From CAWUFC02 sp963921335 (GTDB lineage: Bacteria; Pseudomonadota; Gammaproteobacteria; Pseudomonadales; Halieaceae): a stretch of 64,000 nucleotides of DNA. This document shows positions 45,409 to 53,918 of the stretch, one piece after another; the first letter of the stretch is position 1, and each line of letters starts with the position of its first letter. Where the stretch lies: assembly GCA_963921335.3 (NCBI GenBank), contig CAWUFC020000002.1, forward strand, positions 1,488,001-1,552,000, written 5' to 3'. The translations under genes and the position numbers were made by a program. The notes under the pieces were generated by a model that was not told the DNA's origin, searched no databases, and saw only the letters and a list, made by a program, of their open reading frames with translations.

Positions 45409-46302
45409 ATGCCTGCCCCTGCGTTCTCCATCAACGGTGAGACAACCGAACAGCTGCCTGGCTGTCCAGGTGTATACCGTTTTCTGGATGATGACGACCA
45501 GGCGCTCTATATTGGCAAGAGCATTAACCTGCGCAACCGGGTTCGCACACACCTGAGTAACCCGGACAAAGCTGTGCGCCAACAACGCATGCTGGCCAGC
45601 ACCCGTCGTATTGATGTGCGGCCCACTGCAGGAGAGATCGGCGCATTGCTGCTGGAGAACGCCGGTATCAAAGCCGAATTACCCATCTACAATCGACGCC
45701 AGCGCGCCGTCAGGCGCATGTGGTCAATCTCTTTACACGAAGATAACAACGGCTTCCTAACACCCGAGCTGCGCGCCTACTCGCTGGAGTCGGCAGATAT
45801 CCTCGCCACTTACGGCGCCTATGCCAACCGTCACCAGGCGCGTAAAGCTCTGCACTCACTGGCGCGCCGGGAAGCGCTGTGCGTCAGGAGACTTGGGCTC
45901 GAGTCGGGGCGCGGGGCCTGCTTTCAGCACCAGATTGGCCGCTGCATGGGGGCCTGCTGTGGCCGGGAAACAGCGCAGTCACATAATCAGCGTCTGCTGC
46001 TGGCATTGTCGGCAAACCGTCTCAGCGCCTGGCCCATTACCGAGCCGGTACTGCTGCGCGAGACTGCAGCGGACTCAGAGGTACAACCCGATCAGGAGTG
46101 GCACCTGCTACACAACTGGACGTATATGGGCACCTACACAGAGCCTCCTGCGCTGGACAAATTGCCGGCGCACGACAGCTTTATGTTTGACCGGGACACC
46201 TACCATATTCTCAGACGTAGCCTTCGGGATGCAGATATACCCCTGCTCTGCGCCCGTTCATTAGAAGCCGTCACATGGCCCGCAGTCGGTGGGCGTGCAT
46301 GA
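45409..46302 (+). CDS. cho: Cho-type excision nuclease (UvrC-like, GIY-YIG)
   Basis: The 297-residue protein has a GIY-YIG domain (GCPGVYRFLDD, ALYIGKSINLRNRVRTH) and a UvrC-like segment LLLENAGIKAELPIYNRRQR. It lacks the C-terminal endonuclease and HhH parts of UvrC, as Cho does. A cysteine cluster, CFQHQIGRCMGACCG, is characteristic of UvrC/Cho. Cho makes the 3' incision at bulky lesions. Its stop overlaps the next photolyase start (ATGA). Confidence 0.93.
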   Translation: MPAPAFSINGETTEQLPGCPGVYRFLDDDDQALYIGKSINLRNRVRTHLSNPDKAVRQQRMLASTRRIDVRPTAGEIGALLLENAGIKAELPIYNRRQRAVRRMWSISLHEDNNGFLTPELRAYSLESADILATYGAYANRHQARKALHSLARREALCVRRLGLESGRGACFQHQIGRCMGACCGRETAQSHNQRLLLALSANRLSAWPITEPVLLRETAADSEVQPDQEWHLLHNWTYMGTYTEPPALDKLPAHDSFMFDRDTYHILRRSLRDADIPLLCARSLEAVTWPAVGGRA

Positions 46303-47786
46303 AGGCGTCAGTTGTCTGGTTAAAGCGCGACCTGCGACTTGAGGATCACCAGCCCCTGTGTGAGGCGCTGGACAGTGAACGACCATTGGTACTGCTCTAC
46401 TGTTTTGAACCCATGCTGCTTGAAGACCAGCGCTACAGCGAACGGCACTGGCGCTTCGTAACGCAGTCGCTGCAATGCATGAACCGCAGTCTGCGTGCAA
46501 ACAATATCCGCATCATGGTATTGCAGGCAGACATGGTTTCGGCGCTGGAGGCATTGCACGACGAGATAGGTATCGCTGCGGTGTACAGCCACGAGGAAAC
46601 GGGTGTCGACCTGACTTATCAACGGGACATTGAGGTCGCCGCATGGCTGGATAAAAACGGCATTGCCTGGCATGAGCACCCCAGCAACGGCATAGAGCGC
46701 GGCCGCAGTAATCGATCGGGTTGGAACCAGCGCTGGCAAACAGTGATGGAAAGCTCACTCGCACAACCACAATGGCGAGCGCTTGAAGCCCCCTGGCCTG
46801 TGCCAGGAGATAGGCTGGACCGCTTGCTACTGCGCGAGCCACCGGCCAGTTGGCTCGAACCAGACCGCAACTTTCAAGGCGGCGGCCCAGCAGCTGCCCA
46901 GGCATGCCTTGATTCCTTCTTTGGACATCGAGGCGAGGCCTACGCGCGGAGCGTCTCAAGCCCGGATTTAAGCCGCACTCACTGTTCCCGTTTATCTCCG
47001 TATCTGGCCTGGGGAAATCTGTCGATACGCCAGGTCTACCAGGCCCTCGAAAAGTGCAGGCATCGCTACCACTGGGAGCGCGCGATGCAGGCCTTTGAGT
47101 CCAGGCTGCACTGGCATTGCCACTTTATCCAGAAGTTCGAGTCTGAGTGCAGAATGGAATTTGAGGACATCAATCGCGGTTTTCTGGACATGCCCAGACC
47201 CACCAACGCGTCCGCTCAGGCCGCCTGGCGTTCCGGGCACACGGGCTACCCGCTCATTGATGCCAGCATGCGCTGCCTGCAGCATACCGGCTACATTAAC
47301 TTTCGAAGTCGAGCCATGCTGGTCAGCTTTTTTTGTCATCATCTCTGGCAGCACTGGCGGGATGCTGCCAATCATCTGGCCAGTCTGTTTCTCGATTTTG
47401 AGCCCGGCATTCATTATGCGCAACTGCAAATGCAGGCCGGCGTTACCGGCACCAATACCGTCAGAATCTATAACCCAGTGAAGCAGTCCATGGAACACGA
47501 CCCGGATGCGGCGTTTATTCTTGAGTGGGTGCCAGAGCTGAGGGGTTATCCCGAACATCTTCAGCACACGCCGTGGGAGGCCAACCCCATGGAGAAAATG
47601 ATGCTGCCTGAAGGGTATCCCGAGCCCATCGTGAACTGCAGCGAGACTTACGGCCTCGCCCGCGATCGGCTCTGGGCAATGAAAGACAGTGAGTATGTTC
47701 AACTGGAGGCGGAGCGCATTCTCAACCGGCACGTGCAACGACAAAGTCGATCACAACACCCTGCCAGGCAGTGGCGGGTTAGATAA
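46299..47786 (+). CDS. Cryptochrome/photolyase family protein (second, divergent copy)
   Basis: From ATG 46299 the protein has 495 residues. The antenna domain starts VVWLKRDLRLEDHQPL; the FAD domain has RLSPYLAWGNLSIR, HTGYPLIDASMRCL and GYINFRSRAMLVSFFCHHLWQHW. The region equivalent to the adenine-binding DADLANN of ordinary photolyases reads FEPGIHYAQLQMQAG here. That divergence suggests a separate photolyase/cryptochrome branch; repair or signalling cannot be decided from sequence. It overlaps cho by 4 bp. Confidence 0.9.
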   Translation: MKASVVWLKRDLRLEDHQPLCEALDSERPLVLLYCFEPMLLEDQRYSERHWRFVTQSLQCMNRSLRANNIRIMVLQADMVSALEALHDEIGIAAVYSHEETGVDLTYQRDIEVAAWLDKNGIAWHEHPSNGIERGRSNRSGWNQRWQTVMESSLAQPQWRALEAPWPVPGDRLDRLLLREPPASWLEPDRNFQGGGPAAAQACLDSFFGHRGEAYARSVSSPDLSRTHCSRLSPYLAWGNLSIRQVYQALEKCRHRYHWERAMQAFESRLHWHCHFIQKFESECRMEFEDINRGFLDMPRPTNASAQAAWRSGHTGYPLIDASMRCLQHTGYINFRSRAMLVSFFCHHLWQHWRDAANHLASLFLDFEPGIHYAQLQMQAGVTGTNTVRIYNPVKQSMEHDPDAAFILEWVPELRGYPEHLQHTPWEANPMEKMMLPEGYPEPIVNCSETYGLARDRLWAMKDSEYVQLEAERILNRHVQRQSRSQHPARQWRVR

Positions 47787-47803
47787 GTCAGGCAGGATGG
47801 TTG

Positions 47804-48139
47804 ATGAAAAATCTGCACAAACAGATTAATTGTCCCCACGCCCGGCCCAGCCGCAGGGGGGCCGTGCGCGAAACCTGCCCGACCTGCGGGAGAGAATTGC
47901 TACTCACTTTTCATCACCTGATTCCGAAAAAGGTGCACCGCCGACCACGATTTGCCCGACAGTATCCGAAACAGCAGATGAATCTTGGCATTTACCTGTG
48001 CAAGGACTGCCACAAAGCCATCCATCGCACTTACTCAGAGATGCAGCTGGCCCAGAATTTTGCAAGCCTGGCGGCCCTTCTGGGTGACGAGACCCTGCAG
48101 CGCCACTTTGAGTGGCTGGGGAGGCAGCGGCGATGCTAA
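47804..48139 (+). CDS. HNH endonuclease-like protein
   Basis: From ATG 47804 (AGGA upstream) the protein has 111 residues. Two zinc-type cysteine pairs (CPTC and CKDC) flank the HNH core: LTFHHLIPKKVH and GIYLCKDCHKAIH. It may be a DNA nuclease or a zinc protein of the same fold. It follows the photolyase by 17 bp and overlaps the next gene, so it is part of the repair operon. Confidence 0.85.
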   Translation: MKNLHKQINCPHARPSRRGAVRETCPTCGRELLLTFHHLIPKKVHRRPRFARQYPKQQMNLGIYLCKDCHKAIHRTYSEMQLAQNFASLAALLGDETLQRHFEWLGRQRRC

Positions 48140-48606
48140 GCCAAACACCACTATCGCAACGCCTGGCCCATCAACTCGGCTACGCCGGCCTGGTACCCTT
48201 TTATCTGCTCGCGGGGCTCCACTGGAGCGACAGGCTGATGCTGCAGCAATTGGCCAGCCAGGGCTTCCTGCTCTACGCGGCGATGATACTGGCCTTTTTG
48301 TCCGGCACGCTCTGGGGTTCGGCCAAAGATCTGGATGAAACACAAAAACCGATCAGGTTGCTGTTTAGCAACGCCCTGGTCGTAGCCGGGTTCATGGCGT
48401 TATTGATCGCACCACCCGTGCTGGCCGGCGCCATACTGCTGTTATGCCACGCCATTCTGCTGCAGTTCGAAATACGGCATGCGAAAAAGAACGGCTGGTA
48501 CCTGAGACTCCGCCTGAAGCTGACCGCCCTTTCCGGCCCCAGTTACCTGATCTGGGCGGCGGCCATGTATACAGGAAGTGTCCAGATAAGCGCGGCAGTC
48601 ACCTGA
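48133..48606 (+). CDS. DUF3429 inner-membrane protein
   Basis: From ATG 48133 (GGGAGG upstream) the protein has 157 residues and five membrane helices. The family pattern includes GYAGLVPFYLLAG, ILAFLSGTLWG and LKLTALSGPSYLIWA. DUF3429 genes are often near DNA-repair or UV-response genes in gammaproteobacteria, but no function is known. Its start overlaps the HNH stop. Confidence 0.82.
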   Translation: MLSQTPLSQRLAHQLGYAGLVPFYLLAGLHWSDRLMLQQLASQGFLLYAAMILAFLSGTLWGSAKDLDETQKPIRLLFSNALVVAGFMALLIAPPVLAGAILLLCHAILLQFEIRHAKKNGWYLRLRLKLTALSGPSYLIWAAAMYTGSVQISAAVT

Positions 48607-48668
48607 GTCCGGACCATCCCTGACAGCGTACGTTCACTATCTACAAGTTTGCGTGAAAGGAGTAGACG

Positions 48669-48842
48669 ATGTTTTCGTTCTTCAAGTCAGACCCCCAGAA
48701 GAAACTACAGAAGCAATATCAACAAACGCTGGAGCAAGCCATGCTGGCTCAGCGTAGCGGCGATATCAGGAAGTATTCCATGCTGACGGCTGATGCTGAG
48801 GAGCTGCACGCCCAAATGGAGGCTGCAAAAAACAGCGGCTAA
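48669..48842 (+). CDS. DUF6435-like small protein
   Basis: This 57-residue protein has no entry on a conventional length cut-off but has a strong AAAGGAG ribosome site 7 nt upstream. It starts MFSFFKSDPQKKLQKQY, continues as a charged helix with AMLAQRSGDIRKYSML and ends EEL-rich. The opening and the SML segment match the DUF6435 family as I recall it. Cytoplasmic and probably a coiled coil; no function is known. Confidence 0.75.
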   Translation: MFSFFKSDPQKKLQKQYQQTLEQAMLAQRSGDIRKYSMLTADAEELHAQMEAAKNSG

Positions 48843-48844
48843 AC

Positions 48845-49051
48845 TCAGGTCCCGGCGCTCTCAAGTAAATAGCTGATGACGAATTTCATCAGGAAGCCAA
48901 AGATCCCCATGCCCAGGCCAATGAACAGAATGATCGTGCCAAACTTTCCCGCGTCGCTGCGCCTGGCCAGGTCCCAGACGATAAACAGCATAAACAGGAT
49001 AAGGCCGCCCACCCCCAGCACTACGCCATATTCTGTCAGCCAGCGATCCAC
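48845..49051 (-). CDS. DUF2788 small membrane protein
   Basis: The 68-residue protein has two helices: GVVLGVGGLILFMLFIVWDL and FGTIILFIGLGMGIFGFLMKFVI-like. The pattern LFMLFIVW...FG.I.LF is that of DUF2788. The 3' end lies 3 bp from the stop of the opposing DUF6435-like gene. It is directly downstream of the hydrolase gene. Confidence 0.82.
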   Translation of the reverse strand: MDRWLTEYGVVLGVGGLILFMLFIVWDLARRSDAGKFGTIILFIGLGMGIFGFLMKFVISYLLESAGT

Positions 49052-49807
49052 TTACTCCTCCTCACTCTCACCGACCTGCCCTGAATTATCAGGCAACTCC
49101 AACACCCATTCGGTGGCAGTTCGGCGGATCGTCTCGTGCGTCTCTGCCCGTTTGTCTTTGTCGCCCCGCCCACACACCAGTGAACAACGTTTGTCGAAGG
49201 GCCATTCAAAGTCACAGTGAGTCGCCTGCGGCAGGTGTATGGATTGTTCGACGCTGTATCGGGACACGATGTCAGAGAAATTGCCGCGCGCATTACACAT
49301 GGAGGGCGCTGCAGAGATAAACAAGGCCGGGGCGGACAATGCACCAACGGTCGCCATTGCCAGGTCCCCTGAGTCCACCGCATCCAGGCCCAAAAAGCCT
49401 CGCGCGCGCTTATCGCTGTACGCGGCGAGATAAGCCGCCAGCCCTCCCGCTGAATACCCTGCGTATACTGGCGCTTCAATGCCAAGCTCTGTTGCCAGGG
49501 CAATCAGATCATCGGCGTTGCGTTGATGATGCCCATTAAACCAGGAGGAATTGCAGAAGCTCATGATGGTGGTGTCGATACCCTGCGCCTGCCAATACTC
49601 TGCCCAGCCCCTCATGTGCTTCAACTTGCGTTTGAAGCCGTGGGCCAGCAACACCTGCACATCGTCAGTTCGCGGTTCCAAAGTGATAAAGCGTTCGTAG
49701 GCCAGCGTGCATCCGTGCTCGCTTTCCATAGTGCCTTGAATGACATCTGCCCCCGCATGCAGAGCCAGGCAATAGATAAGGCATCCAAGAAATAGCGTTG
49801 GTTTCAT
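49052..49807 (-). CDS. Exported alpha/beta-hydrolase fold protein
   Basis: From ATG 49807 the protein has 251 residues with a signal peptide (TLFLGCLIYCLALHAGA). It has VQVLLAHGFKRK as the oxyanion strand, the nucleophile elbow YAGYSAGG (Ser) and a terminal region THCDFEWP with the catalytic His. A lipase or esterase in the periplasm is likely. It precedes the DUF2788 gene without a gap. The upstream frame to 49960 has no ribosome site. Confidence 0.75.
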   Translation of the reverse strand: MKPTLFLGCLIYCLALHAGADVIQGTMESEHGCTLAYERFITLEPRTDDVQVLLAHGFKRKLKHMRGWAEYWQAQGIDTTIMSFCNSSWFNGHHQRNADDLIALATELGIEAPVYAGYSAGGLAAYLAAYSDKRARGFLGLDAVDSGDLAMATVGALSAPALFISAAPSMCNARGNFSDIVSRYSVEQSIHLPQATHCDFEWPFDKRCSLVCGRGDKDKRAETHETIRRTATEWVLELPDNSGQVGESEEE

Positions 49808-50177
49808 TGCAGGTAGTAAAGCATAACTGATCCATAATGCTGTTTTGCTGACGAGACCTGCAGTGCACCTCGACAGCAGTTCGACGCCTGCGTGCACCAC
49901 GAAGGCACTGCCCCTGGCGTTCAATACCGGTGATACAGGCAGATAAAACGTCCGCTGCATCAGTACCGAGCATTAAGAAAGGTAACACTTTGGTAACGCC
50001 TTCAAATGGTGCGCGGAAAGCACCCGTGCAGTGCATTATAATTCTTTAAAATCAGTATCTTACATAATTTTTTAATGAAAATTTCATTGTCTTGAAACGC
50101 AGCACGGTGCATACTGGATCTCGATTGTTACCATTGGTGACATATCATCTACTCATTGACTGTAGGAGGTCTTAGCA
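49808..50177. promoter_or_regulatory. 370-bp divergent region before the small secreted protein
   Basis: No convincing gene is present. It holds two GGTAAC copies (starting 49981 and 49992) and an imperfect palindrome GTTACCATTGGTGAC (about 50126-50140), so the sequence GGTAAC recurs. A perfect inverted repeat AATGAAA-A-TTTCATT lies at 50074-50088 in an AT-rich stretch. AGGAGG precedes ATG 50178. The elements look like operators, but the regulator is unknown. Confidence 0.45.
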
Positions 50178-50495
50178 ATGAAACACAAACTTTTTAACAA
50201 CTTACTCGCGGCCCCACTGATGCTGGCTCCATTAACTTACGCTGATTGCAGAAATGCAGAGCTGCTGGATATTCCAGCTATTCCAGACGGCAGCACCTCA
50301 TCCGCCGAGCAAATGCATGAAGCGCAAGTAGAAGTAATGGAATTTGTCGCCGCTGGCGAAGCTTACATCAGCTGCTTCCGTCCGCCGGCGATGTACCACA
50401 ATCGCATCGTAGATAATCTTGAAAGTATCTCGGAATACTATAACGCGGAGCTCAGGGAGTTCTTTCAAGTTCAGAGCGGATTGGCCGCAAAGTAG
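50178..50495 (+). CDS. Small secreted protein of unknown function
   Basis: The 105-residue protein has a strong AGGAGG site and a signal peptide (LLAAPLMLAPLTYA/DC). The mature part of about 83 residues is acidic and helical with two cysteines (Cys24 and Cys66) that could form a disulfide: ADCRNAELLDIP and AYISCFRPP. It contains no recognised domain. It stands alone after a 370-bp control region. Confidence 0.75.
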   Translation: MKHKLFNNLLAAPLMLAPLTYADCRNAELLDIPAIPDGSTSSAEQMHEAQVEVMEFVAAGEAYISCFRPPAMYHNRIVDNLESISEYYNAELREFFQVQSGLAAK

Positions 50496-50542
50496 GTAAT
50501 CACTCGAGTTACCGGCACAGCCATAAGAACAGCGCCGGTTTG

Positions 50543-53221
50543 CTACCTGCCCGCCGGGTCAATCTTGGACTCGTTAATCTCCAGTTCACCCTGTCTTTGC
50601 TGAAGTTCTTTCTCAGACAGCGAGCCCTCCCGGTACAGCGAGACATACACAGCCTGCAATATATGGCGATGGCAGATCTCAAAATGGTCACGCAGATCGG
50701 GCCTTGATTCACTCATACCAAAACCGTCGGTGCCCAGCACCGTGAAACCGTCCGGCATCCACCGTGCAATACTGTTCGGTAGCGCCTTCATATAGTCAGT
50801 GACAGCAACCATCGGGCCAGTTTCGCCGGCAAACAATTGCTGGATATACGGCTGCCGTTGTTCAGCCAGCGGATTGAGGCGATTGTGACGCTCACAGGCC
50901 TCGGCGTCGCGACTCAGCTCTGTGAAGCTGGTGATACTCCAGATATGAGCCGCGTACCCCTGCTCTTCCAGGTTGTCCGCCGCGGCAATGGCCTGCTGCA
51001 TGATCGAGCCACTGGCCAGCAGGTGAACCGGCTCGCCTTTGGAGTCACTGCGACGCCAACAGTAGCCACCCTGCAGAATGCCATCAGCGACTTCAGGAAG
51101 TTCCGGCATGGCTGGCATGACATGGTTTTCGTTGTAGAGCGTGAGGTAATAAAAAATGTTCTCCTGCAGCTCATACATGCGATGTATGCCTTCCCGCACA
51201 ATCACCGCCAACTCATAGGCAAAGGCCGGGTCATAGCTTTTCAAGTTGGGCACGGTGCTGGCCAGAATATGAGAGTGGCCATCCTCGTGCTGCAGGCCTT
51301 CGCCGTTCAATGTGGTTCGTCCCGCAGTGCCGCCCAGCAGGAAACCGCGGCACATCATGTCGGCACAGGACCAGATCATGTCGCCGACGCGCTGAAAGCC
51401 AAACATGGAATAGAAAATGTAGAACGGGATAGTCGGTACGCCATGTACCGCGTAGGCCGTGCCCGCCGCCAGGAATGAGGCCATGGCACCGGTTTCGCAA
51501 ATACCCTCCTGCATGATCTGGCCATCGGTGGCTTCGCGATAAGACATCAGGCTGTCTGCATCCACAGGCGTGTAGTTCTGCCCCGCCGGCGAATAGATAC
51601 CGTTGCTTTTGAACAGGGCGTCCATGCCGAAGGTGCGCGCCTCGTCTGGCACAATCGGCACCACGTATTTGCCGATATCAGCATCTTTCATCAGTTGGCC
51701 CAGCATACGCACCATGACCATGGTGGTGGACGCTTCACGCTCGCCGGTACCCCCCAGGAATGAGCTGAATACCTCCATGGATGGCGCTGTAATAGCAGGA
51801 CAATTCACCTCCCGCTCGGGCAGGTAACCGCCCAATGCCTGACGGTGCTTCTGCAGGTATTGCATCTCTTCACTGTCGGCAGCAGGCACATAGAAATCAG
51901 CGCGCTTAATGGCCTCAGGGTCCAGTGGAATATCGTAGTTCGCTGCCACTTCCAGGCGCTCCTCATCGCTGAGGTTCTTTTTCTGGTGGGCGGTATTCTT
52001 GCCCTGTGCGGCAGAGCCCATGCCATCGCCTTTCACAGTTTTGATCAGAATGACGGTGGGCTTATCACTGGACTCCGCAGCACGCTTGTAGGCGGCAAAA
52101 ACTTTCTTGGGATCTTGCCCGCCGCGCTTGATTTGCCGCAACTCCTCATCGGTTAGCGAGTTCATCATCTGTTCCAGCTCGGGATCACCGTGCACCCAGT
52201 GTTCACGCTGGGCTTCGCCCGGCATGATGGAATAGCGCTGGTAATCACCGTCCACGCACTCTTCCATGCGGTGGCGCAGAATGCCTTTGTCGTCCTGGGC
52301 CAGCAGGCCATCCCAGCCGCTGCCCCAAATCACCTTCAATACGTTCCAGTCTGCACCGCGAAAGCTGCGCTCCAGTTCCTGAATAATTTTGCCATTGCCA
52401 CGTACCGGGCCATCCAGGCGCTGCAGGTTGCAGTTGATCACCAGTACCAGATTATCGAGATTTTCCCTCGCCGCGATATTGATCGTGCCCATCACCTCGG
52501 GCTCATCGGACTCACCGTCACCAATAAAGCACCAGAACTTGCCACCATTGCGCGGCTTGAGTCCGCGATTCTCCAAATACTTGGCAAAGCGGGCCTGGTA
52601 GATCGCTGCAGGTGTCGACAGGCCCATGGAGGCATTAGGCACTTGCCAGAATTCAGGCATGGAGCGGGGATGTGGATAGGAACAAAGGCCTCCACCCTCC
52701 CCAAGTTCGCGCCGGTAATTCTTCAGCTGCTGTTCACTGAGACGACCCTCCAGAAACGCGCGGGCATAAATGCCCGGCGCCGCATGAGGCTGGGGCATGA
52801 CAACATCGCCACCGTAGTCGGCACTGCGGTTGCGAAAGAAGTGCTGAAACCCCACCTCTAACATGGTGGCTGCCGAGGCATAGGTCGCGATATGACCACC
52901 CACACCGGTACCTTCATCGACTGCCTGCAACACCATCGCCATCGCATTCCAGCGGATGATGTTTTCAATCTTTTTCTCCAGCTCGATATCGCCAGGGTAT
53001 GCCGGCTGCTCTGAAGGTGGAATCGTATTCACATAGGGCGTGTTGAGAGTTGCTTCACTCAGCCCGATACCCTGGGTGAGAGCATGGTTCTGCAGAGCCC
53101 GTAAAATGTCGCGCACGCCCTGCTCGCCATACTCACGGTGAATGTTATCCAGGGCCTCCAGCCATTCCTGGCGGTCATCGGCCAACTCATCAATAAAACT
53201 GGGCAATGCTTGTATATTCAT
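50543..53221 (-). CDS. Homodimeric 2-oxoacid dehydrogenase E1 (AceE family, MdeB-like)
   Basis: From ATG 53221 the protein has 892 residues, the length of AceE. The thiamine-diphosphate motif is GDGESDEPEVMGTINIAARE followed by VINCNLQRLDGPVRGN; FFYLTLYNENHVMP-like and RMPDGFTVLGTDGFGMSE segments are also AceE-like. No aceF or lpd gene is next to it. The divergent Lrp/AsnC gene resembles the mdeR-mdeB arrangement of Pseudomonas, where mdeB is described as a 2-oxobutyrate dehydrogenase E1 homologue. Either pyruvate or 2-oxobutyrate could be the substrate. Confidence 0.92.
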   Translation of the reverse strand: MNIQALPSFIDELADDRQEWLEALDNIHREYGEQGVRDILRALQNHALTQGIGLSEATLNTPYVNTIPPSEQPAYPGDIELEKKIENIIRWNAMAMVLQAVDEGTGVGGHIATYASAATMLEVGFQHFFRNRSADYGGDVVMPQPHAAPGIYARAFLEGRLSEQQLKNYRRELGEGGGLCSYPHPRSMPEFWQVPNASMGLSTPAAIYQARFAKYLENRGLKPRNGGKFWCFIGDGESDEPEVMGTINIAARENLDNLVLVINCNLQRLDGPVRGNGKIIQELERSFRGADWNVLKVIWGSGWDGLLAQDDKGILRHRMEECVDGDYQRYSIMPGEAQREHWVHGDPELEQMMNSLTDEELRQIKRGGQDPKKVFAAYKRAAESSDKPTVILIKTVKGDGMGSAAQGKNTAHQKKNLSDEERLEVAANYDIPLDPEAIKRADFYVPAADSEEMQYLQKHRQALGGYLPEREVNCPAITAPSMEVFSSFLGGTGEREASTTMVMVRMLGQLMKDADIGKYVVPIVPDEARTFGMDALFKSNGIYSPAGQNYTPVDADSLMSYREATDGQIMQEGICETGAMASFLAAGTAYAVHGVPTIPFYIFYSMFGFQRVGDMIWSCADMMCRGFLLGGTAGRTTLNGEGLQHEDGHSHILASTVPNLKSYDPAFAYELAVIVREGIHRMYELQENIFYYLTLYNENHVMPAMPELPEVADGILQGGYCWRRSDSKGEPVHLLASGSIMQQAIAAADNLEEQGYAAHIWSITSFTELSRDAEACERHNRLNPLAEQRQPYIQQLFAGETGPMVAVTDYMKALPNSIARWMPDGFTVLGTDGFGMSESRPDLRDHFEICHRHILQAVYVSLYREGSLSEKELQQRQGELEINESKIDPAGR

Positions 53222-53332
53222 AGCAACAGTATATAGATCACCCCGTGTCAGCGATTGCTTATCGTGCTTATATCGATTTATATTTAGCAATATTTATGAA
53301 TTTTTTTTGAACTTTTTGGTACTTTATTGCTT
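53222..53332. promoter_or_regulatory. Divergent promoter region between the E1 and Lrp genes
   Basis: The 111-bp gap is very AT-rich (about 53265-53325) with A/T runs, as is typical of Lrp-bound DNA. No specific operator was assigned. Confidence 0.5.
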
Positions 53333-53800
53333 ATGAAGCTAGACCGCACTGACTACCGGATTTTGCATCACATCCAGAACAATGCCCGCATCAGCAACAT
53401 CGAGCTGGCTGAGGCGGTGGGTCTGTCACCTTCCCCGTGCCTGCGCCGCGTGAAGGCCATGGAACAAGCGGGTGTTATCAAGCGTTATGCCGGTATCGTG
53501 GACGCCACTGCCGTCGGCCTGCCCATCTCAATTTTTGTGAATGTGTCGCTGGAACGTCAGGAACGCACCGGCCTGGAAGAGTTCGAGCAGCTGATTCAGT
53601 CCTATCCGGAAGTCATGGAGTGCTACCTGATGACCGGCAGCTCAGACTACCTGGTGCGCATCGTGGTGCCCGACCTGCAGGCCTACGAACGTTTTCTGGC
53701 TGACAAACTCACCCGGATTCCAGGAGTCGCCAATATCCAGTCGAGCTTCGCCCTCAAACAAGTGGTGTATAACACCGAGCTGCCGCTGCAAAGCGACTAA
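53333..53800 (+). CDS. Lrp/AsnC family regulator
   Basis: From ATG 53333 the protein has 155 residues. The helix-turn-helix is NARISNIELAEAVGLSPSPCLRRVKAME and the ligand-binding RAM domain follows (VMECYLMTGSSDYLVRIVVPDL). It is divergent from the E1 gene, which it probably controls in response to an amino acid, by analogy with mdeR. Confidence 0.93.
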   Translation: MKLDRTDYRILHHIQNNARISNIELAEAVGLSPSPCLRRVKAMEQAGVIKRYAGIVDATAVGLPISIFVNVSLERQERTGLEEFEQLIQSYPEVMECYLMTGSSDYLVRIVVPDLQAYERFLADKLTRIPGVANIQSSFALKQVVYNTELPLQSD

Positions 53801-53830
53801 TTTTGATCAGCTTTAGGTTCCCAGAGCATT

Positions 53831-53847
53831 GCCTGTCTCCGACAGGC
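53831..53847 (+). terminator. Hairpin after the Lrp gene
   Basis: GCCTGTC (53831-53837) and GACAGGC (53841-53847) form a perfect 7-bp stem with a TCC loop, 30 bp after the Lrp stop. No T-run directly follows. Confidence 0.45.
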
Positions 53848-53872
53848 TGGGTAGCATAGCCGCGCTTTTTCA

Positions 53873-53891
53873 GGGGTGGATCTCCCACCCC
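53873..53891 (+). promoter_or_regulatory. Leader hairpin just upstream of the peroxiredoxin ribosome site
   Basis: GGGGTGG (53873-53879) and CCACCCC (53885-53891) form a perfect 7-bp stem with a five-base loop, ending about 18 nt before the AAGGAG of the peroxiredoxin gene. It could influence translation or mRNA stability. Confidence 0.45.
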
Positions 53892-53918
53892 GGCGTTTAA
53901 CCCTGCAAGGAGAATTTG

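Noticed and set aside
50512..50540. ACCGGC/GCCGGT inverted repeat between convergent genes as a terminator
   Set aside because: The 17-base loop and absence of a T-run make it too weak to call.
52190..52861. Plus-strand open frame within the E1 gene
   Set aside because: Shadow of the AceE-like coding sequence; no family match.
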